Part shown: piece after piece, positions 33,500-41,444 of the stretch | How the letters are laid out: each line of letters starts with the position of its first letter | Position numbering within the stretch: the first letter of the stretch is position 1 | Source of the DNA: Chloroflexota bacterium | Lineage (GTDB): Bacteria; Chloroflexota; Anaerolineae; Caldilineales; Caldilineaceae | Assembly: GCA_018969295.1 (NCBI GenBank) | Contig: JAGWYN010000036.1 | Span: forward strand, 1 to 41,482 | DNA length: 41,482 nt | Reading direction: 5' to 3' | Made by a program: the position numbers and the translations under genes | The notes under the pieces: generated by a model | The model's database searches: none | The model's input: only the letters and a program-made list of their open reading frames with translations | Told to the model about the DNA's origin: nothing

Positions 33500-33632
33500 T
33501 CGGTGCGTTTTCAGCACCTGCAAAATCGTACACGCCTTTCGACCAGAAAGATGGGTGCTGGCAACGGCTTTCGAGCAGCCAGTCAGCTTGCTGGGATGAA
33601 GAAGGCGGAAGAAGAACCCAAAGGAAGCAGGC
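33500..33632 (+). promoter_or_regulatory. Structured rpsB leader
   Basis: The leader is about 130 nt. CAGCACC (33512-33518) pairs with GGTGCTG (33554-33560), enclosing CTTTC/GAAAG (33536-33540, 33546-33550). The same GCACC can alternatively pair with GGTGC (33502-33506). A CAGC/GCTG hairpin follows near 33577-33593. This could be an S2 autoregulatory site, by analogy with known rpsB leaders; I cannot match it to a named motif. Confidence 0.4.
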
Positions 33633-34523
33633 ATGTCCAACGTCACAATGAAACAGCTTTTGGAGGCAGGGGTCCATTTCGGCCATCGGACGCGCCGTTG
33701 GAACCCCAAGATGCGCCCGTACATTTTTACCGAACGGAGCGGCATTCACATCATCGATCTGCAGCAGACCGTGCAGGCCCTGGAAAAAGCGACCGAGGTG
33801 GTACGCAGCAAGGTTGCCAAGGGAGGAACCGTGCTCTTTGTCGGCACCAAGCGCCAGGCGCAGGCGACGATCGAGCAGGAGGCGTTGCGCTGCGGGATGC
33901 CCTACATCAACCAGCGTTGGCTGGGGGGTACCCTGACCAACTGGGTGACGATCCGCCAGCGGATCATGTATCTGCTGCAGGTAGAACGGCGCATCGATGC
34001 CGGCGACTTTCGCAATTTGCCCAAAAAGGAACGCCTGACCTTGCAGCGGGATGTCGAAAAGCTCAACCGCCGCATCGGCGGGCTCAAGACCATGCGCGCC
34101 TTGCCTGACATGGTCTTTGTGGTCGATACCAATGTCGAAGAATTGGCTGTCAACGAAGCCAACAAATTGCGCATCCCCATTCTGGGGATGGTAGACACCA
34201 ACTCCAACCCGGAATTGATCACCCATGTGATCCCAACCAACGACGATGCCATCCGCGCCATCAAGCTGCTGGTCGGCGCCATCGCCGATGCGGCAGAAGA
34301 GGGGATGCGGGTCCGCGAAGTGGAGATGGCAGAGACGGGTCAGGTCAGCCGTGCCGATCTGGCCGAGATGGAACAGTATCTTGGCCCGAGCATCCTGGCG
34401 AAACTGCAGAGCCTCGACGAGGAAGATTTTGGGGCGTACGAGGAAGAAATCAGCAGCGATACAGAAGACGAACCGCTGGAGAAAGCAGCAGATACAGAGC
34501 TTTCGGAGACACAGGAAGGATAG
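33633..34523 (+). CDS. rpsB: 30S ribosomal protein S2
   Basis: 296 residues. It has the S2 start MKQLLEAGVHFGHRTRRWNP and KMRPYIFTERSGIHIIDLQQ, then WLGGTLTNWVTIR, PDMVFVVDTN and GMVDTNSNPELITHVIPTND. The last 55 or so residues are an acidic extension (EEDFGAYEEEISSDTEDEPL) beyond the usual end. AAAGGAAG precedes the ATG. tsf follows by 12 nt. Confidence 0.97.
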   Translation: MSNVTMKQLLEAGVHFGHRTRRWNPKMRPYIFTERSGIHIIDLQQTVQALEKATEVVRSKVAKGGTVLFVGTKRQAQATIEQEALRCGMPYINQRWLGGTLTNWVTIRQRIMYLLQVERRIDAGDFRNLPKKERLTLQRDVEKLNRRIGGLKTMRALPDMVFVVDTNVEELAVNEANKLRIPILGMVDTNSNPELITHVIPTNDDAIRAIKLLVGAIADAAEEGMRVREVEMAETGQVSRADLAEMEQYLGPSILAKLQSLDEEDFGAYEEEISSDTEDEPLEKAADTELSETQEG

Positions 34524-34535
34524 GAGAAACCGACC

Positions 34536-35135
34536 ATGGCAGAGATTACCGCCGAACTGGTCAAACAGTTGCGCGAGGCCACCAATGCGGGCGTGCTTGA
34601 CTGCAAAAAGGCGCTGACCGAAACCCAGGGCGACTTTGAGAGCGCCGTCGAGATTCTGCGCAAAAAAGGGCTGGCCACCGCCGCCAAAAAAGCCAGCCGG
34701 GACGCCAATGAAGGTCTGATTGGCTCCTATGTCCACCCTGGCAGCAAAATTGCCACCCTGGTCGAGGTCAACTGTGAGACCGATTTTGTGGCTCGCACCG
34801 ACGAATTCCAACAGCTTGCCCGGGATCTGGCGATGCATGTGACGGCTGCACGCCCGCTCTGGATCGCACGCGCAGACGTGCCTGCCACAGCGGTCGCCAA
34901 GGAACGGGAGATTTACGCCGAACAGATGGCGAACAGCGGCAAGCCAGCCGACGTGCTCGAACGCATCCTGGATGGCAAGCTGGACAAATGGTACAGCGAG
35001 GTCTGTTTGCTGGAGCAGCCCTTCATCAAAAACCCAGACATCCTGATCAGAGATCTGCTCACCAGCCGGATCGCTTCGCTGGGAGAAAATATCAAGGTGA
35101 AACGCTTCAGCCGGCTCGAAATCGGTGCCGAATAG
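34536..35135 (+). CDS. tsf: Elongation factor Ts
   Basis: 199 residues, the short EF-Ts form with one main coiled/core unit. The N-terminal UBA-like part is VKQLREATNAGVLDCKKALT, then KGLATAAKKASRDANEGLI and VNCETDFVARTDEFQQLARD, the TDFV nucleotide-exchange motif. It ends with KPFIKN-like FIKNPDILIRDLL. It exchanges GDP on EF-Tu. ATAGGAGAAACC is the ribosome site. A strong terminator follows. Confidence 0.96.
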   Translation: MAEITAELVKQLREATNAGVLDCKKALTETQGDFESAVEILRKKGLATAAKKASRDANEGLIGSYVHPGSKIATLVEVNCETDFVARTDEFQQLARDLAMHVTAARPLWIARADVPATAVAKEREIYAEQMANSGKPADVLERILDGKLDKWYSEVCLLEQPFIKNPDILIRDLLTSRIASLGENIKVKRFSRLEIGAE

Positions 35136-35141
35136 GTAAGT

Positions 35142-35175
35142 GCCCAGCCCATCTCCCGGGGCTGGGCGTTTTTTT
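35142..35175 (+). terminator. Intrinsic terminator after tsf
   Basis: GCCCAGCCC (35142-35150) pairs with GGGCTGGGC (35159-35167), 8-nt loop, then a run of seven T after a G. It separates rpsB-tsf from pyrH. Confidence 0.9.
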
Positions 35176-35249
35176 ATCCAGATTTTGAGGAGGCTTGTGG
35201 CGCTGTGCAGTGGAGTCCGCCTCTCAGCCGAATCACGCGAGGAGCAACC

Positions 35250-35969
35250 ATGACAGAAGTCAAATATCGGCGCATCCTGCTCAAACTGGGCGGCGAAGCG
35301 CTGGCTGGCGAGGGCGGATTTGGGATCAACCCGCGCCAGGCTGAATTTGTGGCGAACACCGTCTGTCATGTGGTCAACATGGGGGTACAGGTTGCAATCG
35401 TCATTGGGGGAGGCAATCTTTGGCGTGGGAAACAGGATGGACTCGACCATGGCATGGAACGGGTCACTGCCGACCACATGGGCATGCTGGCGACCGTCAT
35501 GAATTCGCTGGCGCTCCAGGATGCGCTGGAACGCGTGGGAATCCCCACGCGTGTGATGACCGGCATCGAAGTACGTGCGGTCGCTGAACCGTACATCCAG
35601 CGCCGTGCCGTCCGCCACCTCGAGAAAGGGCGCGTCATCATCTTCGGTGCCGGCACCGGCAACCCCTATTTCACAACCGACACTGCAGCCTCGCTGCGGG
35701 CCATGGAAATCGACGCCGAAGTGCTGATCAAAGCCACCAAGGTCGACGCCGTCTACGACAGCGACCCCAAAAAGAATCGAGATGCCAGACGATTCGAGCA
35801 TCTTACCTATATCGACGCGCTCAACATGCGCATCGGCGTGATGGACAGCACCGCCATGGCGATGTGCATGGACAACAACCTGCCCATCTCCGTCATCAAT
35901 CTCTGGCAGACAGGTTCGCTGGAACGCGTTGTCCTGGGGGAGTCTGTCGGCACCACCATCACCAGTTGA
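35250..35969 (+). CDS. pyrH: UMP kinase
   Basis: 239 residues from ATG 35250, selected because GAGGAGCAACC precedes it; the frame opens 15 codons earlier without a site. It is an amino-acid-kinase fold with LLKLGGEALAGEGGFGINP, VIGGGNLWRGKQDG, GRVIIFGAGTGNPYFTTDTA and KATKVDAVYDSDPKKN. It phosphorylates UMP to UDP. No clear promoter lies between the tsf terminator and this gene, so some read-through or an unseen promoter in 35176-35240 is required. Confidence 0.96.
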   Translation: MTEVKYRRILLKLGGEALAGEGGFGINPRQAEFVANTVCHVVNMGVQVAIVIGGGNLWRGKQDGLDHGMERVTADHMGMLATVMNSLALQDALERVGIPTRVMTGIEVRAVAEPYIQRRAVRHLEKGRVIIFGAGTGNPYFTTDTAASLRAMEIDAEVLIKATKVDAVYDSDPKKNRDARRFEHLTYIDALNMRIGVMDSTAMAMCMDNNLPISVINLWQTGSLERVVLGESVGTTITS

Positions 35970-35987
35970 AAGCTGTTGGCCACAATT

Positions 35988-36014
35988 TTTACATCCGTTA
36001 AAATTTGCTACAAT
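35988..36014 (+). promoter_or_regulatory. Probable promoter of frr-uppS-cdsA
   Basis: TTTACA (35988-35993), 15-nt spacer, TACAAT (36009-36014) with an extended-10 TGC. The spacer is short, but the extended -10 may compensate. A 14-bp palindrome TGGCAGCGCTGCCA (36030-36043) sits just past the expected start. Confidence 0.5.
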
Positions 36015-36113
36015 GATTGAAAAGTTTGCTGGCAGCGCTGCCATAAAGCACCCGCTTTGTCGGCACCTCTACCTCAAAACTCACTCTCAGAACTCTCTAT
36101 CAGGAGATCGGCT

Positions 36114-36671
36114 ATGATCAACGATGTGATTGCAGATGCCAAAGATCGGATGGATAAAGCTCTGGAAGCGCTCCGCCACGAACTGATGAGCATCCGCACC
36201 GGTCGGGCCAATCCAGCACTGGTCGAACACTTGAGTATCGACTATTATGGAACACCGACCTCGCTGCAGCAGCTTGCCACAATCTCGATTCCAGAGGCCC
36301 AACAGATTTTGATCCGGCCCTACAATCGCGGCGATCTGGCGGCGATCGAAAAGGCCATTGCCAAATCTGACCTTGGTCTGACCCCCTCCAACGACGGCCA
36401 GTCGATCCGCCTGCTCCTCCCAGCTCTCAACGAAGAACGCCGCCGTGAATTGACCAGACTGGTCGGCAAACGGGGGGAAGAAGCGCGCGTGGCGATCCGC
36501 AACGTCCGTCGCGATGCCAACCGAGATCTGGCCGAGCTCGAAAAAGAAAGCTTGATTTCCGAAGACGAACGCAAACGCGCCGAAGAAAAAATCCAAGAAG
36601 TGACCGGCCTGCACACCAAACGCATCGACGAGATGGTCAAAGACAAAGACGCCGAAATTATGACGGTCTAA
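36114..36671 (+). CDS. frr: Ribosome recycling factor
   Basis: 185 residues, exactly the family length, from ATG 36114 with CAGGAGATC upstream. Signatures: MDKALEALRHELMSIRTGRA, NPALVEHLSIDYYGTPTSLQ, ATISIPEAQQILIRPY, and SIRLLLPALNEERRRELTRL. It splits post-termination ribosomes with EF-G. uppS follows after 15 nt. Confidence 0.97.
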   Translation: MINDVIADAKDRMDKALEALRHELMSIRTGRANPALVEHLSIDYYGTPTSLQQLATISIPEAQQILIRPYNRGDLAAIEKAIAKSDLGLTPSNDGQSIRLLLPALNEERRRELTRLVGKRGEEARVAIRNVRRDANRDLAELEKESLISEDERKRAEEKIQEVTGLHTKRIDEMVKDKDAEIMTV

Positions 36672-36686
36672 CAGGAGATCTCGTCT

Positions 36687-37445
36687 GTGACGCCTCAGAG
36701 CGATTCAAACACAAACCATGGGATCGAGAGCAGACCGGACAGGATGCCGGAGAGCATCCCCTACCACATCGGCATCATCATGGACGGCAATGGCCGTTGG
36801 GCCCAGGCCCGTGGTCTGCCACGCCTGGCAGGCCACCGGGCCGGGGTCGACAATATCCGGCGCATTCTGGAACAGTGCGTGCGGCGCGGGGTCAAGGTAC
36901 TCACGATCTATGCTTTCTCCACCGAAAATTGGCAGCGCCCCCCCGACGAAGTGAGCGGCTTGATGCGGCTCCTCGGCCTGACCATCCAACGCCAGCTTGA
37001 CGACCTTCACCGCAACGGCGTCCGTATTTTGCACAGCGGCCGCATGGAAGGCATCCACAAAGAGCTGCAAAAGCAGATTGTCCGGGCATTGCAGATCACC
37101 CAACACAACGACCGCATCATCCTTAACGTCGCCTTCAACTACGGCGGCAGAGCCGAACTGGTCGATGCAGTACGCCGGATTATCCAAGACGGAATTGCTC
37201 CTGAAGCGCTGAGCGAAGAGTTGCTCAGCAGCTATATGTACGTCGGCGGCCTGCCCGACCCGGATCTGATCATCCGCACAGGCGGAGAATGGCGTCTGAG
37301 CAATTTTCTGATCTGGCAGGCGGCCTACGCCGAATACTACACGACACCGACCTACTGGCCTGATTTCGACGAGCGTGAGCTGGATCGAGCGCTCGACGAG
37401 TACAGCCAGCGCGAACGACGCTTCGGTCGCGTACCCAAACCATAA
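36687..37445 (+). CDS. uppS: Undecaprenyl diphosphate synthase (cis-prenyltransferase)
   Basis: 252 residues from GTG 36687 after AGGAGATC. HIGIIMDGNGRWAQARGLPR carries the catalytic D33; YAFSTENWQRPPDEV, ILNVAFNYGGRAELVDAVR, DPDLIIRTGGEWRLSNFLIW and EYYTTPTYWPDFDE complete the family motifs. It makes the C55 carrier lipid for cell-wall and glycan export. An extra N-terminal tail of about 20 residues is present. Confidence 0.96.
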   Translation: MTPQSDSNTNHGIESRPDRMPESIPYHIGIIMDGNGRWAQARGLPRLAGHRAGVDNIRRILEQCVRRGVKVLTIYAFSTENWQRPPDEVSGLMRLLGLTIQRQLDDLHRNGVRILHSGRMEGIHKELQKQIVRALQITQHNDRIILNVAFNYGGRAELVDAVRRIIQDGIAPEALSEELLSSYMYVGGLPDPDLIIRTGGEWRLSNFLIWQAAYAEYYTTPTYWPDFDERELDRALDEYSQRERRFGRVPKP

Positions 37446-37488
37446 AGACCCAGCCAGAGAACGGCTTCTACGCCAAGCGAGCCCTTTC

Positions 37489-38355
37489 TTGCAGACACGC
37501 ATTATCGCCGCTCTGATCGCCATACCCATCGTCGTCATCCCCATTTATCTGGGCGGCATCTGGGGACTCCTGCTCGGCGTCGGTGTGACCATCCTGGGCA
37601 CCCAGGAGCTGTACAACATGTTTTTGGTCAACAGCTACTACCCGGCCCGCGCCATCGGCGTCCCCTGGGCGGTGCTGCTCTTTCTTTCTGGCTGGGACCC
37701 CGAACAAGTCCAACGCTCTTCGATCCCGATCACCGGCTGGCTGACCGAACCGACGACCTTGCTCCTGCGCTGGATCTCCTTCCCGACCGACAGTATTTTG
37801 GTCGTCGGCTTTCTGGTGACGTTGACCTACTGCCTGTTTGTCCACGAACGCCCGGTCGAAACCTGGCTCGTCACCAGCCTGGTCGCCATCTACATCGGGG
37901 TGATGCTCGGCCAGATCGTCTCGCTCCGTTTTCTCGACAACGGCTATGCCTACGTGCTCTTCGGCTTCCTCGTGACCTGGGCCAACGACTCGGCCGCCTT
38001 TTTTATCGGGGTCAAGGCTGGAAAGCACAAAATTTTTCCCCGACTCAGCCCCAAAAAAAGTTGGGAAGGGACGATCGGGGGGTGGGTCTTTGCAGCGCTG
38101 GCCGGTGCTTTCCTGGCTACCGTCCTGCCTGTGCGCAACGGCCCGCTGTTTGGCGCGCTGATCGGCCTGGTCTCTGGCATCCTTGCCTTGTTCGGCGACC
38201 TGTCGATCAGCATGTTCAAACGCCAATTCGGGGTCAAAGATAGCGGCACATTTTTCCGTGGACATGGAGGCATGCTGGACCGTCTGGACAGTCTGCTCTT
38301 CACGCTGCCCTTTATCCACCAGTCCATTCTCTTCTACGAACGCTTTTTCAGCTGA
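37489..38355 (+). CDS. cdsA: Phosphatidate cytidylyltransferase
   Basis: 288 residues using TTG 37489 (MQTRIIAALIAIPIVVIPIY), the only start codon in frame after the uppS stop. The frame extends back to ATG 37375 inside uppS, which would give an unlikely polar N-terminus. About eight membrane segments. The CdsA signature is ISMFKRQFGVKDSGTFFRGH followed by GGMLDRLDSLLF; FRGHGG replaces the usual PGHGG. It makes CDP-diacylglycerol for phospholipids. Its 3-prime end overlaps the rpe 3-prime end by 8 nt on the opposite strand. Confidence 0.92.
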   Translation: MQTRIIAALIAIPIVVIPIYLGGIWGLLLGVGVTILGTQELYNMFLVNSYYPARAIGVPWAVLLFLSGWDPEQVQRSSIPITGWLTEPTTLLLRWISFPTDSILVVGFLVTLTYCLFVHERPVETWLVTSLVAIYIGVMLGQIVSLRFLDNGYAYVLFGFLVTWANDSAAFFIGVKAGKHKIFPRLSPKKSWEGTIGGWVFAALAGAFLATVLPVRNGPLFGALIGLVSGILALFGDLSISMFKRQFGVKDSGTFFRGHGGMLDRLDSLLFTLPFIHQSILFYERFFS

Positions 38356-39034
38356 CCGTGCCCTTCCCCAGCTGGCTGCGCAGGGCATCCAGGTTGGCAG
38401 CCGGAGTCGCCTGCGGGTTGTAGACTGCGCTGCCGACCACCACCACATTTGCCCCCGCCGCAACCACATCGGCGATGTTGTGAAGATGAATTCCACCATC
38501 TACCTCGAGATCGGCCAGCGGGCAGAGTTCGTCCATCCACCGCCCCATTCGCCGAATTTTGGAGGTCATGGTCTCGATGAAGCGCTGGGAGCCAAAACCA
38601 GGGTTGACAGTCATGACGAGCACCTGATCGACCAGCGGCAACACTTCGCGCACCGCCTCGACCGGCGTGGCCGGGTTGATGGCCACCCCAGCCCGACAGT
38701 TCAACGCTGTAATCTGCTGCAGCGTGCGGTGCAGGTGGCGCGTGGCTTCGGCATGCACCGTCAAACTGTCTGCACCCGCACTGACAAATTCCCCCAGATA
38801 CCGTTCGGGCTGCTCGACCATCAGATGCACATCCAAAGGCAGCAGGGTCGCCCGGCGCACTGCCTGAACCAACAGCGGGCCAAAGGTGATATTGGGCACA
38901 AACGTGCCATCCATCACATCCAGATGGATCCAACCCGCCCCCCCCTGCTCCGCCGCTGCCACCTGCTCGGCCAGATGGCCAAAATCTGCCGTCAAAATCG
39001 ACGGCGCCAGGATCACCGGTTTGACTGTTTTCAT
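38348..39034 (-). CDS. rpe: Ribulose-phosphate 3-epimerase
   Basis: 228 residues from ATG 39034 with GGAGGACAGG upstream. TIM-barrel epimerase: LAPSILTADFGHLAEQVAAA, IHLDVMDGTFVPNITFGP, LDVHLMVEQPERY, VMTVNPGFGSQRFI and DLEVDGGI with the catalytic Asp and metal His residues. Pentose phosphate pathway. The ATG overlaps the stop of the upstream hydrolase by 4 nt (39031-39034). Confidence 0.95.
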   Translation of the reverse strand: MKTVKPVILAPSILTADFGHLAEQVAAAEQGGAGWIHLDVMDGTFVPNITFGPLLVQAVRRATLLPLDVHLMVEQPERYLGEFVSAGADSLTVHAEATRHLHRTLQQITALNCRAGVAINPATPVEAVREVLPLVDQVLVMTVNPGFGSQRFIETMTSKIRRMGRWMDELCPLADLEVDGGIHLHNIADVVAAGANVVVVGSAVYNPQATPAANLDALRSQLGKGTVS

Positions 39035-39870
39035 GGACTGTCCTGTCCTCCATGTCGTTCCGGCAACGAGGCTGCCGGAACGTTTGTGGTCCGCCTCTCC
39101 AAAAATTGTACCATACACGCCGCAACCCGCCACGGCTGACGAAAGATCAGGCTGTGGCTCTGCCCCTCGATCAGCTGCAGTTCCGCATCGGGAAAGGCTG
39201 CTGCCATTTGGAGCGGGATCGCAGGGGGGAAAAACTCATCTTCGCTGCCGTGGAGAAGACAGACCGGCGACGTGACCCGAGCCAGGTCCGCCAGCTGCAG
39301 GTCGATCACCGAGTCGGGGTTCATCTGGCGAAACGCCGGCAGCAATACCTCCTGGAAGTAGCCGCTGTACTGGTGCTCGTCATGCAGACGAGCCGTCGCT
39401 TCGAGCCAGCGTTCCCCCGCTCGAAAATTGGCGGGTTCCAAAGCCGCCTGGTGGCCAGTCGTCGCCGGGTTGAGGCTGTAGGTGGTGCTGACCAACACCA
39501 GCGTCGCCGGCCGCAGCTGCTCGGCGACCACCAACAGCTGGGCCAACATGCCGCCGATGCTGCAGCCGGCCAGGTGGGCGCCCGCAAAGCCCGTACAAGT
39601 CAGCAGATCGGCCAACTGGGCAGCCATCTGCCGATGGTGGAAAGCGGACGGGTACCCACACGAACGGCCATGGCCCGGCAGATCGGGCAGCAGAATACGA
39701 TAGCGCTGGTTCAGAGTCTCAAGCAGCGCCCCCCAGGCTGCCCGCCCTGTACTCATAAAATTGTGCAACAACACCAGCGAAGGGGCTGTCGCCGGCTCCA
39801 CACGTGCCTCCAGCACCTCATAGGCGAGGAAGCCCGTCGAGGTGAAAAATTTCTGCGGCTCAACCGACAT
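39031..39870 (-). CDS. Alpha/beta-hydrolase fold protein
   Basis: 279 residues from ATG 39870 (a GTG four codons earlier is also possible). Hydrolase core: VLLHNFMSTGRAAWGALLET, LLPDLPGHGRSCGYPS, the nucleophile elbow LAGCSIGGMLA (GxSxG), the acid in LLHGSEDEFFPP, and the His in IEGQSHSLIF. Its substrate is unknown; similarity to pimeloyl-ester or 3-oxoadipate enol-lactone hydrolases is only general. It overlaps the S2P gene by 11 nt and rpe by 4 nt, so it is translationally coupled to both. Confidence 0.85.
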   Translation of the reverse strand: MSVEPQKFFTSTGFLAYEVLEARVEPATAPSLVLLHNFMSTGRAAWGALLETLNQRYRILLPDLPGHGRSCGYPSAFHHRQMAAQLADLLTCTGFAGAHLAGCSIGGMLAQLLVVAEQLRPATLVLVSTTYSLNPATTGHQAALEPANFRAGERWLEATARLHDEHQYSGYFQEVLLPAFRQMNPDSVIDLQLADLARVTSPVCLLHGSEDEFFPPAIPLQMAAAFPDAELQLIEGQSHSLIFRQPWRVAACMVQFLERRTTNVPAASLPERHGGQDSP

Positions 39871-41017
39871 GGGGCCGCCCACGATCGGTGACTTGTCGCT
39901 CCATCAACGCCCCCATCACCTGAAAGACCTCGGCAATGTCATCGTTGGTGATCAGCCCCAACGTCTCCCCCTGTGCCGTCACCGCCACGACTCGGCTGCC
40001 CGACTGGCTCATCAGCTCCCAGACCATCGCCAGGTCGGCGTCAGGACCGCAGCGGGGGATGGCCGCAGCAGGCAGCATCACATCAACGATGCGCCCCTCC
40101 GGCCCCCGCTCGCGCAGGGCATTGATCAGCAGCGGACGGGTCAACACCCCCACAAAGACGCCTGCCAGGTCGCGCACCAGATAATCGGTCTGATATGAGT
40201 TCATCAACAGCTGCACCACCCGATCCAACCGCTCGCTCGTGTACAACGTCGTCGCGCTGTGCGTCAATGCTGCGCCCGCACGAAATTGGCGCAGAACCGC
40301 CCGGCTGCTCACCGACTCCAGCTCGGCTGAGCCGCCGACATAGACAAAAAATGCGATCAAAAGCAGGCTGATTCCACCTGAAAAAATGCCGAAAACCGCC
40401 ATGAAAATGGCCAGAAAACGCCCTACAGCAACCGCTGTACGGGTCGCCTGCACATAAGGCATCGTGTAGGCCAACAGGGCACGCAGCAGCCGCCCCCCAT
40501 CCAGGGGGAAGGCCGGGAGCAGGTTGAAAAGCGCCAACAACAGATTGGTGGAGATCAGATAGACCATCAGACTTTGAAGACCTGGGTTTTGAATGCTGGT
40601 CCCCATCGCGTTCAGGGTGAAAAGCCCCTGCCAGCTGCTGCCGTTGGCCAGCCATGCAGCTGGCAGCAGCAGCAGCACCAACAACAGATTGACCAGCGGG
40701 CCCGCCGCTACAATGGCCAGCTCCTGGGCAGGCTTCTCGGGAATTCGCTCCAGATTGGCAACCCCTCCGATCGGCAACAACAAAATGCTGCGCGTGCCGA
40801 TGCCAAAACGCCGAGCCACCAAAGCATGGCCATATTCGTGCAAAGTCACGCAGGCAAACAACAGCAGAATGGTCAACGCCCCGTACAGGCCGCCAAGCCC
40901 CCACCCTGCCGGCCCCGCACCGTAGACAAAGGCCCCAAATGCCAAAACAAGCACAAAAGACCAGTGTACCTTGACGTCGATCCCCCACAATTTGAATTCA
41001 GCCAAATTCCAATTCAT
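39860..41017 (-). CDS. Site-2 protease family metalloprotease with CBS domains
   Basis: 385 residues. The zinc site HEYGH is at 60-64 in TLHEYGHALVARRFG. The second motif, NLLPAFPLDGGRLLRAL, supplies the third ligand. Four to six membrane segments occupy 1-235. Two CBS domains (about 245-380) end the protein, showing TDYLVRDLAGVFVGVLTRPL and GSRVVAVTAQGETLGLITND. This is the SpoIVFB-like group III S2P, not RseP (no PDZ). It cleaves membrane proteins, with CBS probably sensing adenine nucleotides. GGGAGGAAGAG precedes the ATG. Confidence 0.92.
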   Translation of the reverse strand: MNWNLAEFKLWGIDVKVHWSFVLVLAFGAFVYGAGPAGWGLGGLYGALTILLLFACVTLHEYGHALVARRFGIGTRSILLLPIGGVANLERIPEKPAQELAIVAAGPLVNLLLVLLLLPAAWLANGSSWQGLFTLNAMGTSIQNPGLQSLMVYLISTNLLLALFNLLPAFPLDGGRLLRALLAYTMPYVQATRTAVAVGRFLAIFMAVFGIFSGGISLLLIAFFVYVGGSAELESVSSRAVLRQFRAGAALTHSATTLYTSERLDRVVQLLMNSYQTDYLVRDLAGVFVGVLTRPLLINALRERGPEGRIVDVMLPAAAIPRCGPDADLAMVWELMSQSGSRVVAVTAQGETLGLITNDDIAEVFQVMGALMERQVTDRGRPHVG

Positions 41018-41047
41018 GGTCTCTTCCTCCCTTCACACGCTCGTCAC

Positions 41048-41386
41048 TCACTCGACCCACAGCGGAGGGACCCCATCTGGGTTGCAGGTCAGGCACGGAC
41101 AGCAGGCCCGCAGCGCTGCAAACGGAAAAATCCCAGCACCATGGCCGTCACTCCAGGTAAACCGAATCGCATAGTTGCCGACCAGATCGGCGCTGACCAG
41201 CTCGGTCGAAGGAAGAAGCCCCACCAGCCCGGCAGAACGCCGCTCTTCCCGACAGCTTGCACACGGGCAGTGGGCACGCAGCCAGCCCAACGCGTACTGG
41301 CTCGTATGGCCTGTCAGCCAGACAACCCGCATGACTCCCTCACGGCGCTCGATCGTAATCTCCTGGGGTCGAACCTCACTTGGCAT
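41048..41386 (-). CDS. DUF971 family protein
   Basis: 112 residues from ATG 41386 with AAAGGG upstream; the frame extends into the palindrome but without a ribosome site. The domain has VWLTGHTSQYALGWLRAHCP and CASCREERR, then IRFTWSDGHGAGIFPFAALR and CCPCLTCN. The cysteine pairs suggest metal binding. DUF971 occurs alone or as the N-terminal domain of gamma-butyrobetaine hydroxylases; it is sometimes linked to Fe-S protein assembly. It is first gene of the DUF971-S2P-hydrolase-rpe operon. Confidence 0.85.
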   Translation of the reverse strand: MPSEVRPQEITIERREGVMRVVWLTGHTSQYALGWLRAHCPCASCREERRSAGLVGLLPSTELVSADLVGNYAIRFTWSDGHGAGIFPFAALRACCPCLTCNPDGVPPLWVE

Positions 41387-41444
41387 CTTCAATCCCTTTC
41401 CACCCGGCAGCACACCCAGCCCACCCTTTTTGTTCCCTACCTTT

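Noticed and set aside
33348..36044. 898-codon minus-strand frame
   Set aside because: Shadow of rpsB, tsf and pyrH, all unmistakable on the plus strand.
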